A stretch of 64,000 nucleotides of DNA from Dryocola clanedunensis (lineage in GTDB: Bacteria; Pseudomonadota; Gammaproteobacteria; Enterobacterales; Enterobacteriaceae): the NCBI RefSeq assembly GCF_025215155.1, contig NZ_JALHAM010000120.1. One strand, written 5' to 3'. This document shows, piece by piece, positions 1 to 9,232 of this stretch (the first letter of the stretch is position 1; every line of letters begins with the position of its first letter). Position numbers and translations under genes: made by a program. Under the pieces are notes generated by a model. It saw only the letters and a program-made list of their open reading frames with translations, did no database searches and was not told the origin of the DNA.

Positions 1-113
1 TCTACCGGAGCGACCCACTGGCCACCGATAAAGTTGTCGTAACGCGGTTTTAGTTTTAGCGGAAAACCATACTCGCCGGGGATGATTCGGGTATCGGGAG
101 GATTATTCGTCAT
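1..113 (-). CDS. aldB: Aldehyde dehydrogenase AldB, N-terminal fragment (cut by window edge)
   Basis: Only the first 37 codons are in the window. The translation opens MTNNPP and continues with GEYGFPLKLK and YDNFIGGQWVAP, which is the N-terminus of the NAD(P)-dependent acetaldehyde/aldehyde dehydrogenase AldB. The ATG has a good ribosome site (AGGAGA) seven bases upstream. AldB oxidises acetaldehyde and other small aldehydes in the cytoplasm and is a stationary-phase enzyme in E. coli, where it also lies close to selB. The rest of the gene runs off the left end. The call rests on a short but very characteristic stretch. Confidence 0.85.
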   Translation of the reverse strand, partial: MTNNPPDTRIIPGEYGFPLKLKPRYDNFIGGQWVAPV

Positions 114-198
114 GGTGATCTCCTGTCGTGGTTACTCCTTCAAGGGTAGACTCCAGCGGTTGTTTCTTCGCCACTGTTTGAAGGCTTTACGACATGGC

Positions 199-220
199 TC
201 ACGGATAAAAATTTCCGTGA
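199..220. promoter_or_regulatory. Inverted repeat between aldB and the ROK kinase
   Basis: TCACGGA, eight bases, then TCCGTGA form a perfect 7-bp inverted repeat in the divergent promoter region. It could be an operator for either gene. No known factor is assigned from sequence alone. Confidence 0.35.
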
Positions 221-302
221 TTCGGAGGATTCGACCAGCAACCTGGATGATTTGATACATACTTTAAGATTACCTTTTTCCCGTTTCGCAAAAGGATTGT
301 TC

Positions 303-1172
303 ATGCGCCTGTTTATCAGTTTCGACGTAGGCGGTACCCATGTAAAACATGGTTTATTTACCGAAGAAGGGGAGGCGCTGATCACCGAGTCATACGATAC
401 CCACAACGAGCTCCAGCCGTTTCTGGAGGCCTGGCAGAGCGTGGTGGCGGGGTATCGGCAGCATAACGAAATCGCCGGTATCGCCATCAGTTTTCCTGGC
501 TACATTAATCCTCTTACCGGCAGCGTTCCTAAAGCGGGAGCATTAACGTTTCTCGACGGCAGCAACCTGCTGGAAATTTTCGGTGAACTAACCGATTTGC
601 CGCTAACGATAGAGAATGACGCCAACTGCGCGGCACTGGGCGAGATGTGGCTTGGTTCGGGGAATGAATATGATTCGATGGTTTGCATTACCATCGGTAC
701 TGGCATCGGCGGCGGGATTATCGTCAACCGCGAGCTGATGCGCGGCTCGCACTACCGGGCCGGTGAGTTTGGCGTGCTGCCGGTGGGGCAGTACGGTGAG
801 GATATGCATCAGCTGGCCTCGGCCAAAGGGCTGATGGACGCCTGCCGCAGAGAGATGAATATTCCGGCAGACGAGAAAATCCACGGTCAGGATATTTTTG
901 CCCGCGCCGAGACGGATTTACACATTCAGGGCGTGATTGATAACTGGGTGAAGTACCTGGCACGCGGGATTTACAGCGTGGTGTCGCTCTTCGATCCGCA
1001 GGCGATTTTGCTGGGCGGCGGCGTGAGCACTCAGCAGATGCTCTATCCGATGCTGGAGCGCCACCTGGAAGGCTTTAAGTTCTGGGATGTGCTGAAAGTG
1101 CCGATTCGCCCGTGCAAGCTCGGCAACAAGGCGGGGATGCTGGGCGCGGTGTGGCTGGCGCGGCAGAAATAA
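303..1172 (+). CDS. ROK-family sugar kinase
   Basis: A 289-residue cytoplasmic sugar kinase of the ROK family. The N-terminal phosphate-binding motif DVGGT is at residues 8-12, the catalytic aspartate is in IENDAN (about D106), and the second glycine motif GTGIGGG is near residue 133. The start at 303 follows AAGGA; a longer reading frame back to 252 lacks a ribosome site. The usual ROK zinc motif (CxCGxxGCxE) is absent after HYRAGEFG, as in beta-glucoside kinases and other zinc-less ROK members. No transport gene sits beside it, so the substrate is not evident; a hexose or a phosphorylated glucoside is likely. E. coli carries yiaY in this position, so this gene is an accessory replacement or a lineage-specific gene. 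Confidence 0.8.
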   Translation: MRLFISFDVGGTHVKHGLFTEEGEALITESYDTHNELQPFLEAWQSVVAGYRQHNEIAGIAISFPGYINPLTGSVPKAGALTFLDGSNLLEIFGELTDLPLTIENDANCAALGEMWLGSGNEYDSMVCITIGTGIGGGIIVNRELMRGSHYRAGEFGVLPVGQYGEDMHQLASAKGLMDACRREMNIPADEKIHGQDIFARAETDLHIQGVIDNWVKYLARGIYSVVSLFDPQAILLGGGVSTQQMLYPMLERHLEGFKFWDVLKVPIRPCKLGNKAGMLGAVWLARQK

Positions 1173-1181
1173 CGAGCTTTT

Positions 1182-1259
1182 GTCGGATGGCGCTTCGCTT
1201 ATCCGACCTACGTTTCTACGGATCGTGTAGGGTGGATAAGCGTTAGCGCCATCCACCGG
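1182..1259. repeat. Paired REP palindromes
   Basis: Two REP-type units in opposite orientation, one with GTCGGATGGCGC and one with GTAGGGTGGATAAGCG followed by CGCCATCCACC. They fill the gap between the converging ROK kinase and selB genes and end one base before the selB stop codon. Confidence 0.8.
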
Positions 1260-1260
1260 T

Positions 1261-3087
1261 TCATTCCTCAAATAATGCACGATCCCGCAGCAAATGGTCG
1301 TTCCCGCGGCGGCGCGTAAACCCAATCCGGTCGAAATACTCGAGGATTTGCACCGCCAGCTTGCGGCCGATGCCTAACTGGTCGCGGAAATCGGCGGCGC
1401 TGGTTGTGCCCTGGGTTTGATCCATTTCGCGGATCAGCCGGGCAAACGCCTGGATCCGATCGTTGCGGTAATACCGATCTTTTAAGATCGCCGTCACCAG
1501 GCCGAGCTGCGCCGCAAAGCGCATGAGCTGGCGGATCGTCTGTTCATCCTGCTTCGTCTGCGCGGCCAGGTCGCGAACCCACCACGGCTCATCGCCAAAC
1601 AGGGCGTCGATTTGCTCCCACAGCACCTGCTGCTCCGCTGAAAAGCCTGGGTTATGGTCCGGCAGATGCAGCCAGCCCTGACGGCTGACGACAGCCCCTT
1701 CACGACGCATTTTCTCAATAATCGCCAGCACCAGCGGCTCGTCTTCGCCGGGTAAGGCCATGCGGCGCAGGCGTTCGCGGCCCGGGCCCGGCTGGTCGTC
1801 GTGCTGCTGGTGGTAGCGCGCAAGCGTAGCGAGCAGCTTCTGCTGCCAGCGGGCGGCGACCTCGTTGCTGAGCAGGCTGTCGGCGGCCTGTATATAATTT
1901 TTGCCGTCCAGCAGCGCCTTAATGCCGCTGGCGGTGAGCTGGCGCGCCCAGGCGAAGGTGCTCACAGAGACGGCTCCGCGCTGCAATGCTATTTCCAGCG
2001 CCTGCTGGTCATCTTCCGCCTGCTCAAGCTGGTGCAGCCATTCGAGATAGGCTGGCTGACGCTTACCACGGCGTGGCGCATGCAGCAGCAGGGTGCGCGC
2101 CCCGGCGAGCGTGGTGCGGGCGCTGATATCTCGCAGGACGAGCCGGTCGTTGTCCGCCAGCCACAGCGGCACGTCCAGCACGATTTCCGCCAAATCGCCT
2201 TCCAGCAGCGACACGCGGCCGGTAACGTGGCTTGCGGCGTGGTGGATATGCAGCGGCTGCCACTGACTGAGCGGGGCAAGGGTTTGCAGCTGGACGATGA
2301 CTCGCTCAGCAGGCTGCAACGGCTTTTCCGCCAGCAGCCAGTCGCCACGGCTGATAGCTGCTTTTTCCGCATCGCCCGCAATGTTCAGTGCGATGCGCTG
2401 CCCGGCAAAAGCGTGTTCTGTTGCCTGGTTCTGCGCATGCAGGCCACGGACGCGCATGGGTTTCTCCGCGCCGGTCAGCCACAGCGAATCGCCGATTTTT
2501 ACCTGGCCGCTCAGCGCCGTTCCCGTCACGACCAGGCCTGCGCCCTTCACCGTAAAGGCACGGTCTATCGCCAGGCGAAAGCGATGGGCTGTCGGGTGCG
2601 GGCGTTCGGCAAGCTGCTGAATATGCTCGCGCAGCGCTTCTATACCCTGGCCGCTGGCTGCCGCCGTCACAAATATGGCTACCTCGCCCAGCAGGGTTTT
2701 GATCTCTTCCCGCACCTCTTCAACGCGCGATTCGCTCACGCGGTCGGCTTTGGTCAACGCAACCGTCATTGTCGGCCTGCCGGTCAGCTGAAGAATGGCC
2801 AGATGCTCGCGAGTTTGCGCCATCACGCCGTCGTCGCAGGCGACTACCAGCAGCGCGTGGTCGATGCCGCCGACGCCCGCCAGCATATTAGCGAGGAATT
2901 TTTCGTGTCCCGGCACGTCGATAAAACCAATTATCCGGCCGTCCGGCTGCGGCCAGTAGGCATAGCCGAGGTCGATGGTCATGCCGCGCTTTTTCTCTTC
3001 CGGCAGGCGGTCGGCGTTAACCCCGGTCAGGGCCTGTAACAGGGTGGTTTTGCCGTGGTCGACGTGTCCGGCGGTGGCGATAATCAT
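1261..3087 (-). CDS. selB: Selenocysteine-specific elongation factor SelB
   Basis: A 608-residue GTPase that brings selenocysteyl-tRNA(Sec) to UGA codons followed by a SECIS hairpin. The translation begins MIIATAGHVDHGKTTLL, giving the G1 motif GHVDHGKT at residues 7-14, then DVPGHE (G3) and TKAD (G4). After the EF-Tu-like domains come the C-terminal winged-helix repeats that bind mRNA, ending in GFTRRRGNDHLL. Length matches the family (E. coli 614). I chose the ATG at 3087 because it overlaps the selA stop as ATGA and starts exactly at the conserved N-terminus; the upstream extension is antisense-like. Translationally coupled to selA. Expected to serve the formate dehydrogenases elsewhere in the genome. 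Confidence 0.97.
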   Translation of the reverse strand: MIIATAGHVDHGKTTLLQALTGVNADRLPEEKKRGMTIDLGYAYWPQPDGRIIGFIDVPGHEKFLANMLAGVGGIDHALLVVACDDGVMAQTREHLAILQLTGRPTMTVALTKADRVSESRVEEVREEIKTLLGEVAIFVTAAASGQGIEALREHIQQLAERPHPTAHRFRLAIDRAFTVKGAGLVVTGTALSGQVKIGDSLWLTGAEKPMRVRGLHAQNQATEHAFAGQRIALNIAGDAEKAAISRGDWLLAEKPLQPAERVIVQLQTLAPLSQWQPLHIHHAASHVTGRVSLLEGDLAEIVLDVPLWLADNDRLVLRDISARTTLAGARTLLLHAPRRGKRQPAYLEWLHQLEQAEDDQQALEIALQRGAVSVSTFAWARQLTASGIKALLDGKNYIQAADSLLSNEVAARWQQKLLATLARYHQQHDDQPGPGRERLRRMALPGEDEPLVLAIIEKMRREGAVVSRQGWLHLPDHNPGFSAEQQVLWEQIDALFGDEPWWVRDLAAQTKQDEQTIRQLMRFAAQLGLVTAILKDRYYRNDRIQAFARLIREMDQTQGTTSAADFRDQLGIGRKLAVQILEYFDRIGFTRRRGNDHLLRDRALFEE

Positions 3088-4475
3088 TGGGTCAGCATCT
3101 CCATAAGGCTGGCTTCGTCTTCCAGGCAGCGTAAATCCAGCCACAGGCGACCGTCGCTGATGCGGCCAATCACCGGCTTCGGCAGGGTGCGCAGATGCTG
3201 CGTCAGTTCGCCAAGCGTGGTGCCGCGCCCGTCTTTCGGCGCGAAGGTTATTGCGGCGCTGGGCAGCCTGTCGACGGGGAGCGAGCCGCTGCCAATCTGG
3301 GATAAACACGGCTCGACGCGCACGTCGAACCGCTCGCTAAAGCGTGTTTGCAGCGCCGGGGCCAGGCGCTGGGCCTGTTCGCTGATGTCTGCGGCGCTGC
3401 GGGTTAGCAGGCGCAGGGTTGGCAACCGCTCAACCAGCGTTTCCGGGTGCTGGTACAGACGCAGCGTGGCTTCGAGCGCCGCCAGCGTCATTTTGTCCGC
3501 GCGCAGGGCGCGTTTGAGCGGATGCTGCTGAATGCGGGCAATCATCTCTTTTTTGCCGACGATAATCCCCGCCTGCGGGCCGCCGAGCAGCTTATCCCCG
3601 GAGAAGCTCACCAGGCTGACGCCCGCCTCGATGAGCTGTTTTGGCATCGGCTCCGGCGGCAGCCCCCACTGGCTGAGATCCACCAGCGAGCCGCTGCCCA
3701 GATCCGTCACCACCGGAATCTCCAGCCCGTGCCCAAGCTCCGCCAGCTCGGCCTCGCTCACCGCTTTGGTGAAGCCTTCAATCTGGTAATTGCTGGTATG
3801 GACCTTCATCAATAGCGCCACGCTGCCGCTGGCTGCGGCCTGGCGATAGTCTTTCAGATGGGTGCGGTTGGTGGTGCCGACTTCCACCAGCCGGCAGCCC
3901 GCCTGGCGCATCACGTCGGGAATGCGGAACGCGCCGCCAATTTCGACCAGCTCCCCGCGCGAGACAACCACTTCGCCGCCGTCCGCGCAGGCTGCCAGCA
4001 TCAGCAGCACCGCCGCCGCGTTGTTATTGACGATGCAGGCATCTTCCGCGCCGGTCAGCTCGCAGAGCAAATCCGCCAGCGCCCGGTCGCGGTGGCCGCG
4101 GGACGCGCCGTCCAGATCGTATTCAAGCGTAATGGGGGAGCGCATAACCTGAGTGACGGCCTCTACGGCGGCTTCGGCCTGCAGGGCGCGGCCCAGGTTG
4201 GTGTGCAGCACGGTGCCCGTCAGGTTAAACACCGGCAGCAGGGCGCTGCGCTGGCTCGCCTCAAGCTTCGCCTTCGCCGCCGTTGCCCAGTCAGCGTTCC
4301 ATCCGGGCAGCGTCTCCTGCGACCGGATGTGCTCGCGGGCATCATCAAGCATGTCGCGCAGCGTGCTGACCACGCGGGTATGGCCGAACTCTTCAAGCAG
4401 CGTGCTGAAAGAGGCGTCGCGCAGCAGGCGGTCTGTTGCCGGAAGCTGGCTGTACAGGGAGCGTTGGGAAGTCAT
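3084..4475 (-). CDS. selA: L-seryl-tRNA(Sec) selenium transferase SelA
   Basis: A 463-residue PLP enzyme that converts seryl-tRNA(Sec) to selenocysteyl-tRNA(Sec) with selenophosphate. Conserved stretches include NLTGTVLHTNLGRA, ACIVNNNAAAVLLML and the PLP-lysine motif SFSGDKLLGGPQ. The ATG at 4475 gives exactly the E. coli length; a TTG two codons upstream is also open but unnecessary. It forms an operon with selB through a four-base ATGA overlap. Acts as a decamer in the cytoplasm. Confidence 0.97.
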   Translation of the reverse strand: MTSQRSLYSQLPATDRLLRDASFSTLLEEFGHTRVVSTLRDMLDDAREHIRSQETLPGWNADWATAAKAKLEASQRSALLPVFNLTGTVLHTNLGRALQAEAAVEAVTQVMRSPITLEYDLDGASRGHRDRALADLLCELTGAEDACIVNNNAAAVLLMLAACADGGEVVVSRGELVEIGGAFRIPDVMRQAGCRLVEVGTTNRTHLKDYRQAAASGSVALLMKVHTSNYQIEGFTKAVSEAELAELGHGLEIPVVTDLGSGSLVDLSQWGLPPEPMPKQLIEAGVSLVSFSGDKLLGGPQAGIIVGKKEMIARIQQHPLKRALRADKMTLAALEATLRLYQHPETLVERLPTLRLLTRSAADISEQAQRLAPALQTRFSERFDVRVEPCLSQIGSGSLPVDRLPSAAITFAPKDGRGTTLGELTQHLRTLPKPVIGRISDGRLWLDLRCLEDEASLMEMLTQ

Positions 4476-4546
4476 GGGCAAGCCGTTGCGTTGAGAAAAG
4501 AGGCGTTAGTTTACAGGGGGAGTTAACCCCCTGTCATAGAGGGAGA

Positions 4547-5155
4547 TCATGCCGTTGGCGGTTCGGTGCGGGCAAAACTTTCGCGGCTGAACAGCTCTTC
4601 GACCAGCTTCACCAGATGCGGGCGGTTTACGCACCAGCCGGGCGAAACGCGGCGGAAATTCAGATAGCCCACCGCGCAGGCGACCGCGATGCTGGCAACG
4701 GTTAGAGGTTCAGCCGTCAGGGTTTTGTCACCGGCGTAAGCTTCCAGCATGTCCAGGCCACGGCTGATTTTTTCCCGCTGGCGCAGCAGTTCGGTTTCGG
4801 ACTGCTGGGCGGGAGGGCGCTGCTGTTCGCGCACGGAAACCAGGGCCGCGTCCATAATGCCGTCGGCAAGCGCTTCCAGCTGGCGCATTTTCAGGGCCTC
4901 TACGGGTTCGCGAGGGATCAGCGCCGGAGCGATATCCAGAAGCTCAAGGTACTCCGCAATCACCGGTGAATCGAACCAGTATTCGCCGTCGGCGGTCACC
5001 AGCGCCGGGACCTTCCCCAGTGGGTTGTACTGCGGCGTGTGGCTGTCCGCAACCCACGGATTATCATTCACGAACTCGAAGGTAATGCCCTTTTCCAGCA
5101 GGATCACGGAGATTTTGCGCACGTACGGGCTGGTGTAATTGCCGATCAGTTTCAT
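4547..5155 (-). CDS. yibF: Glutathione S-transferase family protein YibF
   Basis: A 202-residue cytosolic GST-fold protein. The N-terminal thioredoxin-like domain (MKLIGNYTSPYVRKISVILLEKG, then PLGKVPALV and DSPVIAEYLE) binds glutathione, and the helical C-terminal domain ends SRESFARTEPP as in E. coli YibF. I use the ATG at 5155, which matches the E. coli length; an ATG four codons upstream is in frame. Lies upstream of selA on the same strand, as in E. coli. Substrate unknown. Confidence 0.93.
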   Translation of the reverse strand: MKLIGNYTSPYVRKISVILLEKGITFEFVNDNPWVADSHTPQYNPLGKVPALVTADGEYWFDSPVIAEYLELLDIAPALIPREPVEALKMRQLEALADGIMDAALVSVREQQRPPAQQSETELLRQREKISRGLDMLEAYAGDKTLTAEPLTVASIAVACAVGYLNFRRVSPGWCVNRPHLVKLVEELFSRESFARTEPPTA

Positions 5156-5194
5156 TACATCGTCCATTTTTTATAAGCGTTGGGTAAGTATGGA

Positions 5195-6091
5195 TCAGAT
5201 TACGGGCAACGGCGATTTGATGTAGTCCACAAAGGCCCGCAGCCCGCAGGTCATGTACTGGCGGTTAGGGTAGTACAGCTGCCACCGTTCGGGTTCAGGC
5301 AGCCACTCCTCCAGTACCGAAACAAGCTGGCCGCTTTCCAGCCACGGCCTGACCTGCTGCTCGTAAAGGTAGCTGACGCCCGCGCCGCAGAGCACGGCTT
5401 CCAGCCCGGAATCCATATCGTCGAGGATAATATTGCCGGCGGGGACAATCTCCAGCTTGCCTTCAGGCCCTTCAAACTCCCAGTGGTACGGGCGCCCGCT
5501 GGGAAAGCGAACGACGACGCACTGATGATTCACCAGCTCGCGAGGATGGGCTGGCGCGGGGTGACGGTCGAAATAGTCCTGCGTTGCCACCACCACCAGT
5601 TTCATTGGCGGGCCAATCGGCACGGCGATCATGTCTTTTTCAACGGTGGTGCTCAGGCGGATGCCCGCGTCGTATTCCTGCTGCACGATATCCACCAGCC
5701 GGTCCTCAGTGGCGATTTCAACTTTGATATCCGGGTACTGACGGGTGAAGCCAGCAACCAGCGGCATCAGCACAAGGCGCGCGGCCACCCGGAAGGCGTT
5801 AATTTTTAGCGTGCCGAGAGGAGTTTCCCGGAAGCAGTTCACCTCGTCGAGCATGGTGTTGATTTCATCAAAAGCCGGACGCAGGCGCTCGAAGAGATTA
5901 GAGCCCGCCTCGGTGAGCGACACGCTGCGGGTAGTGCGGTTAAAGAGGCGGATTTTCAGCCGCTGTTCCAGTTGTTTAACGGCGTGGCTAATGGCGGAGG
6001 GGGACAGGCCCAGCTCATCTCCCGCCGCGCGAAAGCTTTTGTGGCGCGCCACGGCGATAAACGACGCGAAGTCGGCGAAGTTCAGCTTCAT
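5195..6091 (-). CDS. LysR-family transcriptional regulator
   Basis: A 298-residue LysR regulator. The N-terminal winged helix-turn-helix reads FIAVARHKSFRAAGDELGLS then SAISHAVKQLEQRL, followed by the dimer helix and a substrate-binding domain. The ATG at 6091 follows AAGGA with nine bases of spacing. It is transcribed away from the flavin oxidoreductase at 6194, with about 100 bases between the start codons. That is the classic LysR arrangement, so it probably controls that enzyme. The inducer is unknown; quinones or electrophiles are a reasonable guess given the target. Confidence 0.88.
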   Translation of the reverse strand: MKLNFADFASFIAVARHKSFRAAGDELGLSPSAISHAVKQLEQRLKIRLFNRTTRSVSLTEAGSNLFERLRPAFDEINTMLDEVNCFRETPLGTLKINAFRVAARLVLMPLVAGFTRQYPDIKVEIATEDRLVDIVQQEYDAGIRLSTTVEKDMIAVPIGPPMKLVVVATQDYFDRHPAPAHPRELVNHQCVVVRFPSGRPYHWEFEGPEGKLEIVPAGNIILDDMDSGLEAVLCGAGVSYLYEQQVRPWLESGQLVSVLEEWLPEPERWQLYYPNRQYMTCGLRAFVDYIKSPLPVI

Positions 6092-6193
6092 TAGTGAAAA
6101 TCCTTCATTAACCCATCTCAAATGATACGTTTTACAGAATTATCGACCGACCGTAAAGTGGTGTTTATTCACTCAATATGTTTAGGTAACACC

Positions 6194-6781
6194 ATGAAAG
6201 AAAACAATATGTATATCGTATGGGCGCACCCACGCAGCGATTCACTGACTGCACAGGTGGTTAACGAGATCCAGGGCGAGGCACAGGAGAAAGGGATGAA
6301 GGTTGCCACCCTCGATCTATACCGCATCGGCTTTAACCCGGCGCTGGACGTGGCTGATGAGCCAGACTGGGACAACCCGAACAAGCAGTATTCCCCGGAA
6401 GTACACCGTTTGTTCAACGAAATGGCGGATAACGACACTATAGTGATGGTCTTCCCGGTGTGGTGGTACGGCTTCCCGGCGATGCTTAAAGGGTATCTCG
6501 ATCGCGTGTGGAACAACGGTCTGGCCTACGGCGGCAAAGGCTTTCCGGCGAAGCGCGTTCACTGGGTCGCGCTGGTGGGCGGCTCTGAAGAGGGCTACGT
6601 GAAGTACGGCTGGGAGAAGAATATGTCCGATTATCTCAACAGCGCCGGGGGGTATCTCGGCATTGCCGAGACGCGAATCACTTATCTCTACAACACCATT
6701 GGGGTGGAAGAGGATATTACCGACAGTAAATCACATTACGAGACGCTGTTTGAACAGGCGCGCGGCGTGGTGGCTGAATAA
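6194..6781 (+). CDS. NAD(P)H-dependent flavin quinone oxidoreductase (MdaB/KefF-like fold)
   Basis: A 195-residue flavodoxin-like NAD(P)H oxidoreductase. It shows the family pattern MYIVWAHPRSDSLT at the start, the central VMVFPVWWYGFPAMLKGYLDRV, and GFPAKRVHWVALVGG, which shape the FMN/FAD and quinone site. Such enzymes carry out two-electron reduction of quinones in the cytoplasm. The start at 6194 follows TTAGGTAAC; an internal ATG at 6209 is an alternative. Divergent from the LysR gene at 5195-6091, its likely regulator. Family is firm, exact substrate is not. Confidence 0.83.
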   Translation: MKENNMYIVWAHPRSDSLTAQVVNEIQGEAQEKGMKVATLDLYRIGFNPALDVADEPDWDNPNKQYSPEVHRLFNEMADNDTIVMVFPVWWYGFPAMLKGYLDRVWNNGLAYGGKGFPAKRVHWVALVGGSEEGYVKYGWEKNMSDYLNSAGGYLGIAETRITYLYNTIGVEEDITDSKSHYETLFEQARGVVAE

Positions 6782-6800
6782 TTTCGGTGGCTGGTGCTTT

Positions 6801-6884
6801 TGGTGGATGGCGCTGGCGCTTATCCACCCTACGATTCGGATGAGTCGAACGATTTGCATGTCGGATAAGCGCCATCCGACATGC
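6801..6884. repeat. REP palindromes downstream of the oxidoreductase
   Basis: One unit (GTGGATGGCGCTGGCGCTTATCCACCC) is followed by a tight hairpin at 6856-6884 with arms GCATGTCGGAT and ATCCGACATGC. The second hairpin may protect or end the upstream transcript; it has no T tract. Confidence 0.75.
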
Positions 6885-6982
6885 AGCCCCACGGCTTCGC
6901 TGTAATAAAGTTACAGAGCGAAACTATCAGCGCCACGCAACCTGCACTGGATCACACTAAGAAAAATCTGGTTAAAATACTT

Positions 6983-7159
6983 TGTGATGCAAGTCACAAA
7001 CAAATAACAAACACGCAAAGATGAAATGTGATTCTTATCACAAATATCCGCCAGCTCAGGTTAAAAAATTATCACTGTATTATTTTTACACTGCCATTAT
7101 GTGACTAATATCACTAACCTATGCCCACCTCACACCGATTATTGGTGATCTGCATCACA
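6983..7159 (+). promoter_or_regulatory. mtlA control region with four CRP sites
   Basis: Four TGTGA-N6-TCACA type sites are visible: 6983-6998 (perfect TGTGA/TCACA), 7027-7042 (perfect), 7100-7115 (TGTGA/TCACT) and 7144-7159 (GGTGA/TCACA). Centres are 44, 73 and 44 bases apart. A weaker TCACA half-site lies at 6952. The E. coli mtlA promoter is known for several CRP sites, so strong catabolite control of mannitol uptake is expected. Confidence 0.85.
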
Positions 7160-7302
7160 CTAATTCCCGCCCTCTGGACAGCTTAACGATTCGGTGCCAG
7201 ATTCGCCTCACTAAAAGCAACTGGCAGGCTTGGGCCGCCACGTTAACTAAACAATAAACCTCGGGCTGTTCCCAGCGCGTAAACACAACAAGGGGTGTGC
7301 GT

Positions 7303-9222
7303 ATGTCATCCGATATCAAGATCAAGGTGCAAAGCTTTGGTCGTTTCCTCAGCAACATGGTGATGCCGAACATCGGCGCGTTTATTGCCTGGGGTATTAT
7401 CACGGCGTTATTTATTCCTACCGGCTGGCTGCCAAGCGAGACGCTGGCGAAACTGGTAGGCCCAATGATCACCTATCTGCTGCCGCTGCTGATCGGCTAT
7501 ACCGGTGGCCGCTTAATCGGCGGTGACCGCGGCGGCGTGGTCGGTGCTATCACTACCATGGGCGTTATCGTCGGTGCGGACATGCCGATGTTCCTCGGCG
7601 CGATGATTGCCGGTCCTCTGGGCGGCTGGGCGATTAAACACTTCGACGCCTGGGTTGACGGTAAGATCAAATCCGGCTTTGAAATGCTGGTGAACAACTT
7701 CTCCGCCGGCATCATCGGGATGATCCTGGCGATTCTGGCGTTCATGGGTATCGGCCCTGCGGTTGAAGTGCTTTCCAAAGTGCTGGCAGCGGGCGTTAAC
7801 TTCATGGTTGTCCATGACATGCTGCCGCTGGCCTCTATCTTCGTAGAACCGGCGAAAATCCTCTTCCTGAATAACGCGATCAACCACGGCATCTTCTCGC
7901 CGCTGGGTATTCAGCAGTCCCACGAACTGGGCAAATCAATCTTCTTCCTGATTGAAGCGAACCCGGGTCCTGGTATGGGCGTGCTGCTGGCGTACATGTT
8001 CTTCGGTCGCGGTAATGCTAAGCAGTCTGCGGGCGGCGCGGCAATCATCCACTTCCTGGGCGGTATCCACGAAATTTACTTCCCTTACGTGCTGATGAAT
8101 CCACGTCTGATCCTGGCCGTTATCCTCGGCGGTATGACCGGTGTGTTCACCCTGACTATGCTGAACGGCGGTCTGGTTTCTCCGGCTTCTCCGGGCTCCA
8201 TCCTGGCGGTTCTGGCCATGACGCCAAAAGGTGCCTATTTCGCTAACATTGCGGCAATCGTGGCGGCAACAGCTGTTTCCTTCATCGTCTCTGCCATCCT
8301 GCTGAAAACCAGCAAAGTGAAAGAAGAAGACGACATCGAAGCCGCGGCTCGCCGCATGGCTGAAATGAAAGCAGAATCCAAAGGTGGCGCAGCGCCGCTG
8401 GCGGTAGGCGCTGGCCTGTCCAACGACCTGAGCCACGTCCGTAAAATCATCGTGGCCTGTGACGCCGGTATGGGTTCAAGCGCAATGGGTGCAGGCGTGC
8501 TGCGTAAGAAAGTGAACGACGCGGGCCTGAAAAACATCTCCGTGACTAACTGTGCCATTAACAGCCTGCCGGACGACGTGGACCTGGTGATTACGCACCG
8601 CGACCTGACCGAGCGCGCTATGCGCCAGGTACCGCAGGCGCAGCATATCTCCCTGACCAACTTCCTGGACAGCAGCCTGTACGCCAACCTGACCGAACGT
8701 CTGGTGGCTTCCCATAACCTGAGCGAGAAAGAAGTGAAGGTCATGACCAGCCTGGAAGACAGCTTCGTGCCAAGCGAAGAAGGGCTGTTCCGCCTGGGCG
8801 CTGGCAACGTGTTCCTCGGCCTGACCGCCACCAGCAAAGAAGAAGCCATTCGCTTTGCGGGTGAGCAGCTGGTGAACGGCGGCTACGTCCAGCCAGAGTA
8901 TGTGGATGCGATGTTCGAACGTGAAAAACTGACCCCAACTTACCTGGGAGAAGGCATCGCGGTTCCGCACGGCACCGTTGAAGCGAAGGACCGCGTGCTG
9001 AAAACCGGCGTCGTGTTCTGCCAGTACCCTGCGGGCGTTCACTTCGGCGAAGAGCCTGACGACATTGCCCGTCTGGTTATCGGTATTGCCGCGCGCAACA
9101 ACGAACACATCCAGGTGATCACCAGCCTGACCAACGCGCTGGATGATGAGTCGGTGATTGAGCGTCTGGCGCACACCACCAGCGTGCAGGAAGTCCTCGA
9201 CCTGCTGGCCGGTAAGAAGTAA
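7303..9222 (+). CDS. mtlA: Mannitol-specific PTS enzyme IICBA MtlA
   Basis: A 639-residue membrane permease-kinase that imports mannitol and delivers it as mannitol-1-phosphate. Order: IIC membrane domain (about 1-345, including the GIHEIYFPYVLMNP substrate region), IIB domain with the phospho-cysteine in VACDAGMGSS (C386), and IIA domain with the phospho-histidine in AVPHGTVE (H556). Length is two residues over E. coli. The ATG at 7303 follows AGGGG; a GTG two codons upstream is open but not needed. First gene of mtlADR, behind the CRP cluster, and presumably repressed by MtlR. Confidence 0.98.
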   Translation: MSSDIKIKVQSFGRFLSNMVMPNIGAFIAWGIITALFIPTGWLPSETLAKLVGPMITYLLPLLIGYTGGRLIGGDRGGVVGAITTMGVIVGADMPMFLGAMIAGPLGGWAIKHFDAWVDGKIKSGFEMLVNNFSAGIIGMILAILAFMGIGPAVEVLSKVLAAGVNFMVVHDMLPLASIFVEPAKILFLNNAINHGIFSPLGIQQSHELGKSIFFLIEANPGPGMGVLLAYMFFGRGNAKQSAGGAAIIHFLGGIHEIYFPYVLMNPRLILAVILGGMTGVFTLTMLNGGLVSPASPGSILAVLAMTPKGAYFANIAAIVAATAVSFIVSAILLKTSKVKEEDDIEAAARRMAEMKAESKGGAAPLAVGAGLSNDLSHVRKIIVACDAGMGSSAMGAGVLRKKVNDAGLKNISVTNCAINSLPDDVDLVITHRDLTERAMRQVPQAQHISLTNFLDSSLYANLTERLVASHNLSEKEVKVMTSLEDSFVPSEEGLFRLGAGNVFLGLTATSKEEAIRFAGEQLVNGGYVQPEYVDAMFEREKLTPTYLGEGIAVPHGTVEAKDRVLKTGVVFCQYPAGVHFGEEPDDIARLVIGIAARNNEHIQVITSLTNALDDESVIERLAHTTSVQEVLDLLAGKK

Positions 9223-9232
9223 GTCCTGAAAT

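Noticed and set aside
1801..3039. 412-codon open frame on the plus strand
   Set aside because: It lies wholly opposite selB, whose motifs are certain; it has no recognisable domain and reflects GC-rich antisense openness.
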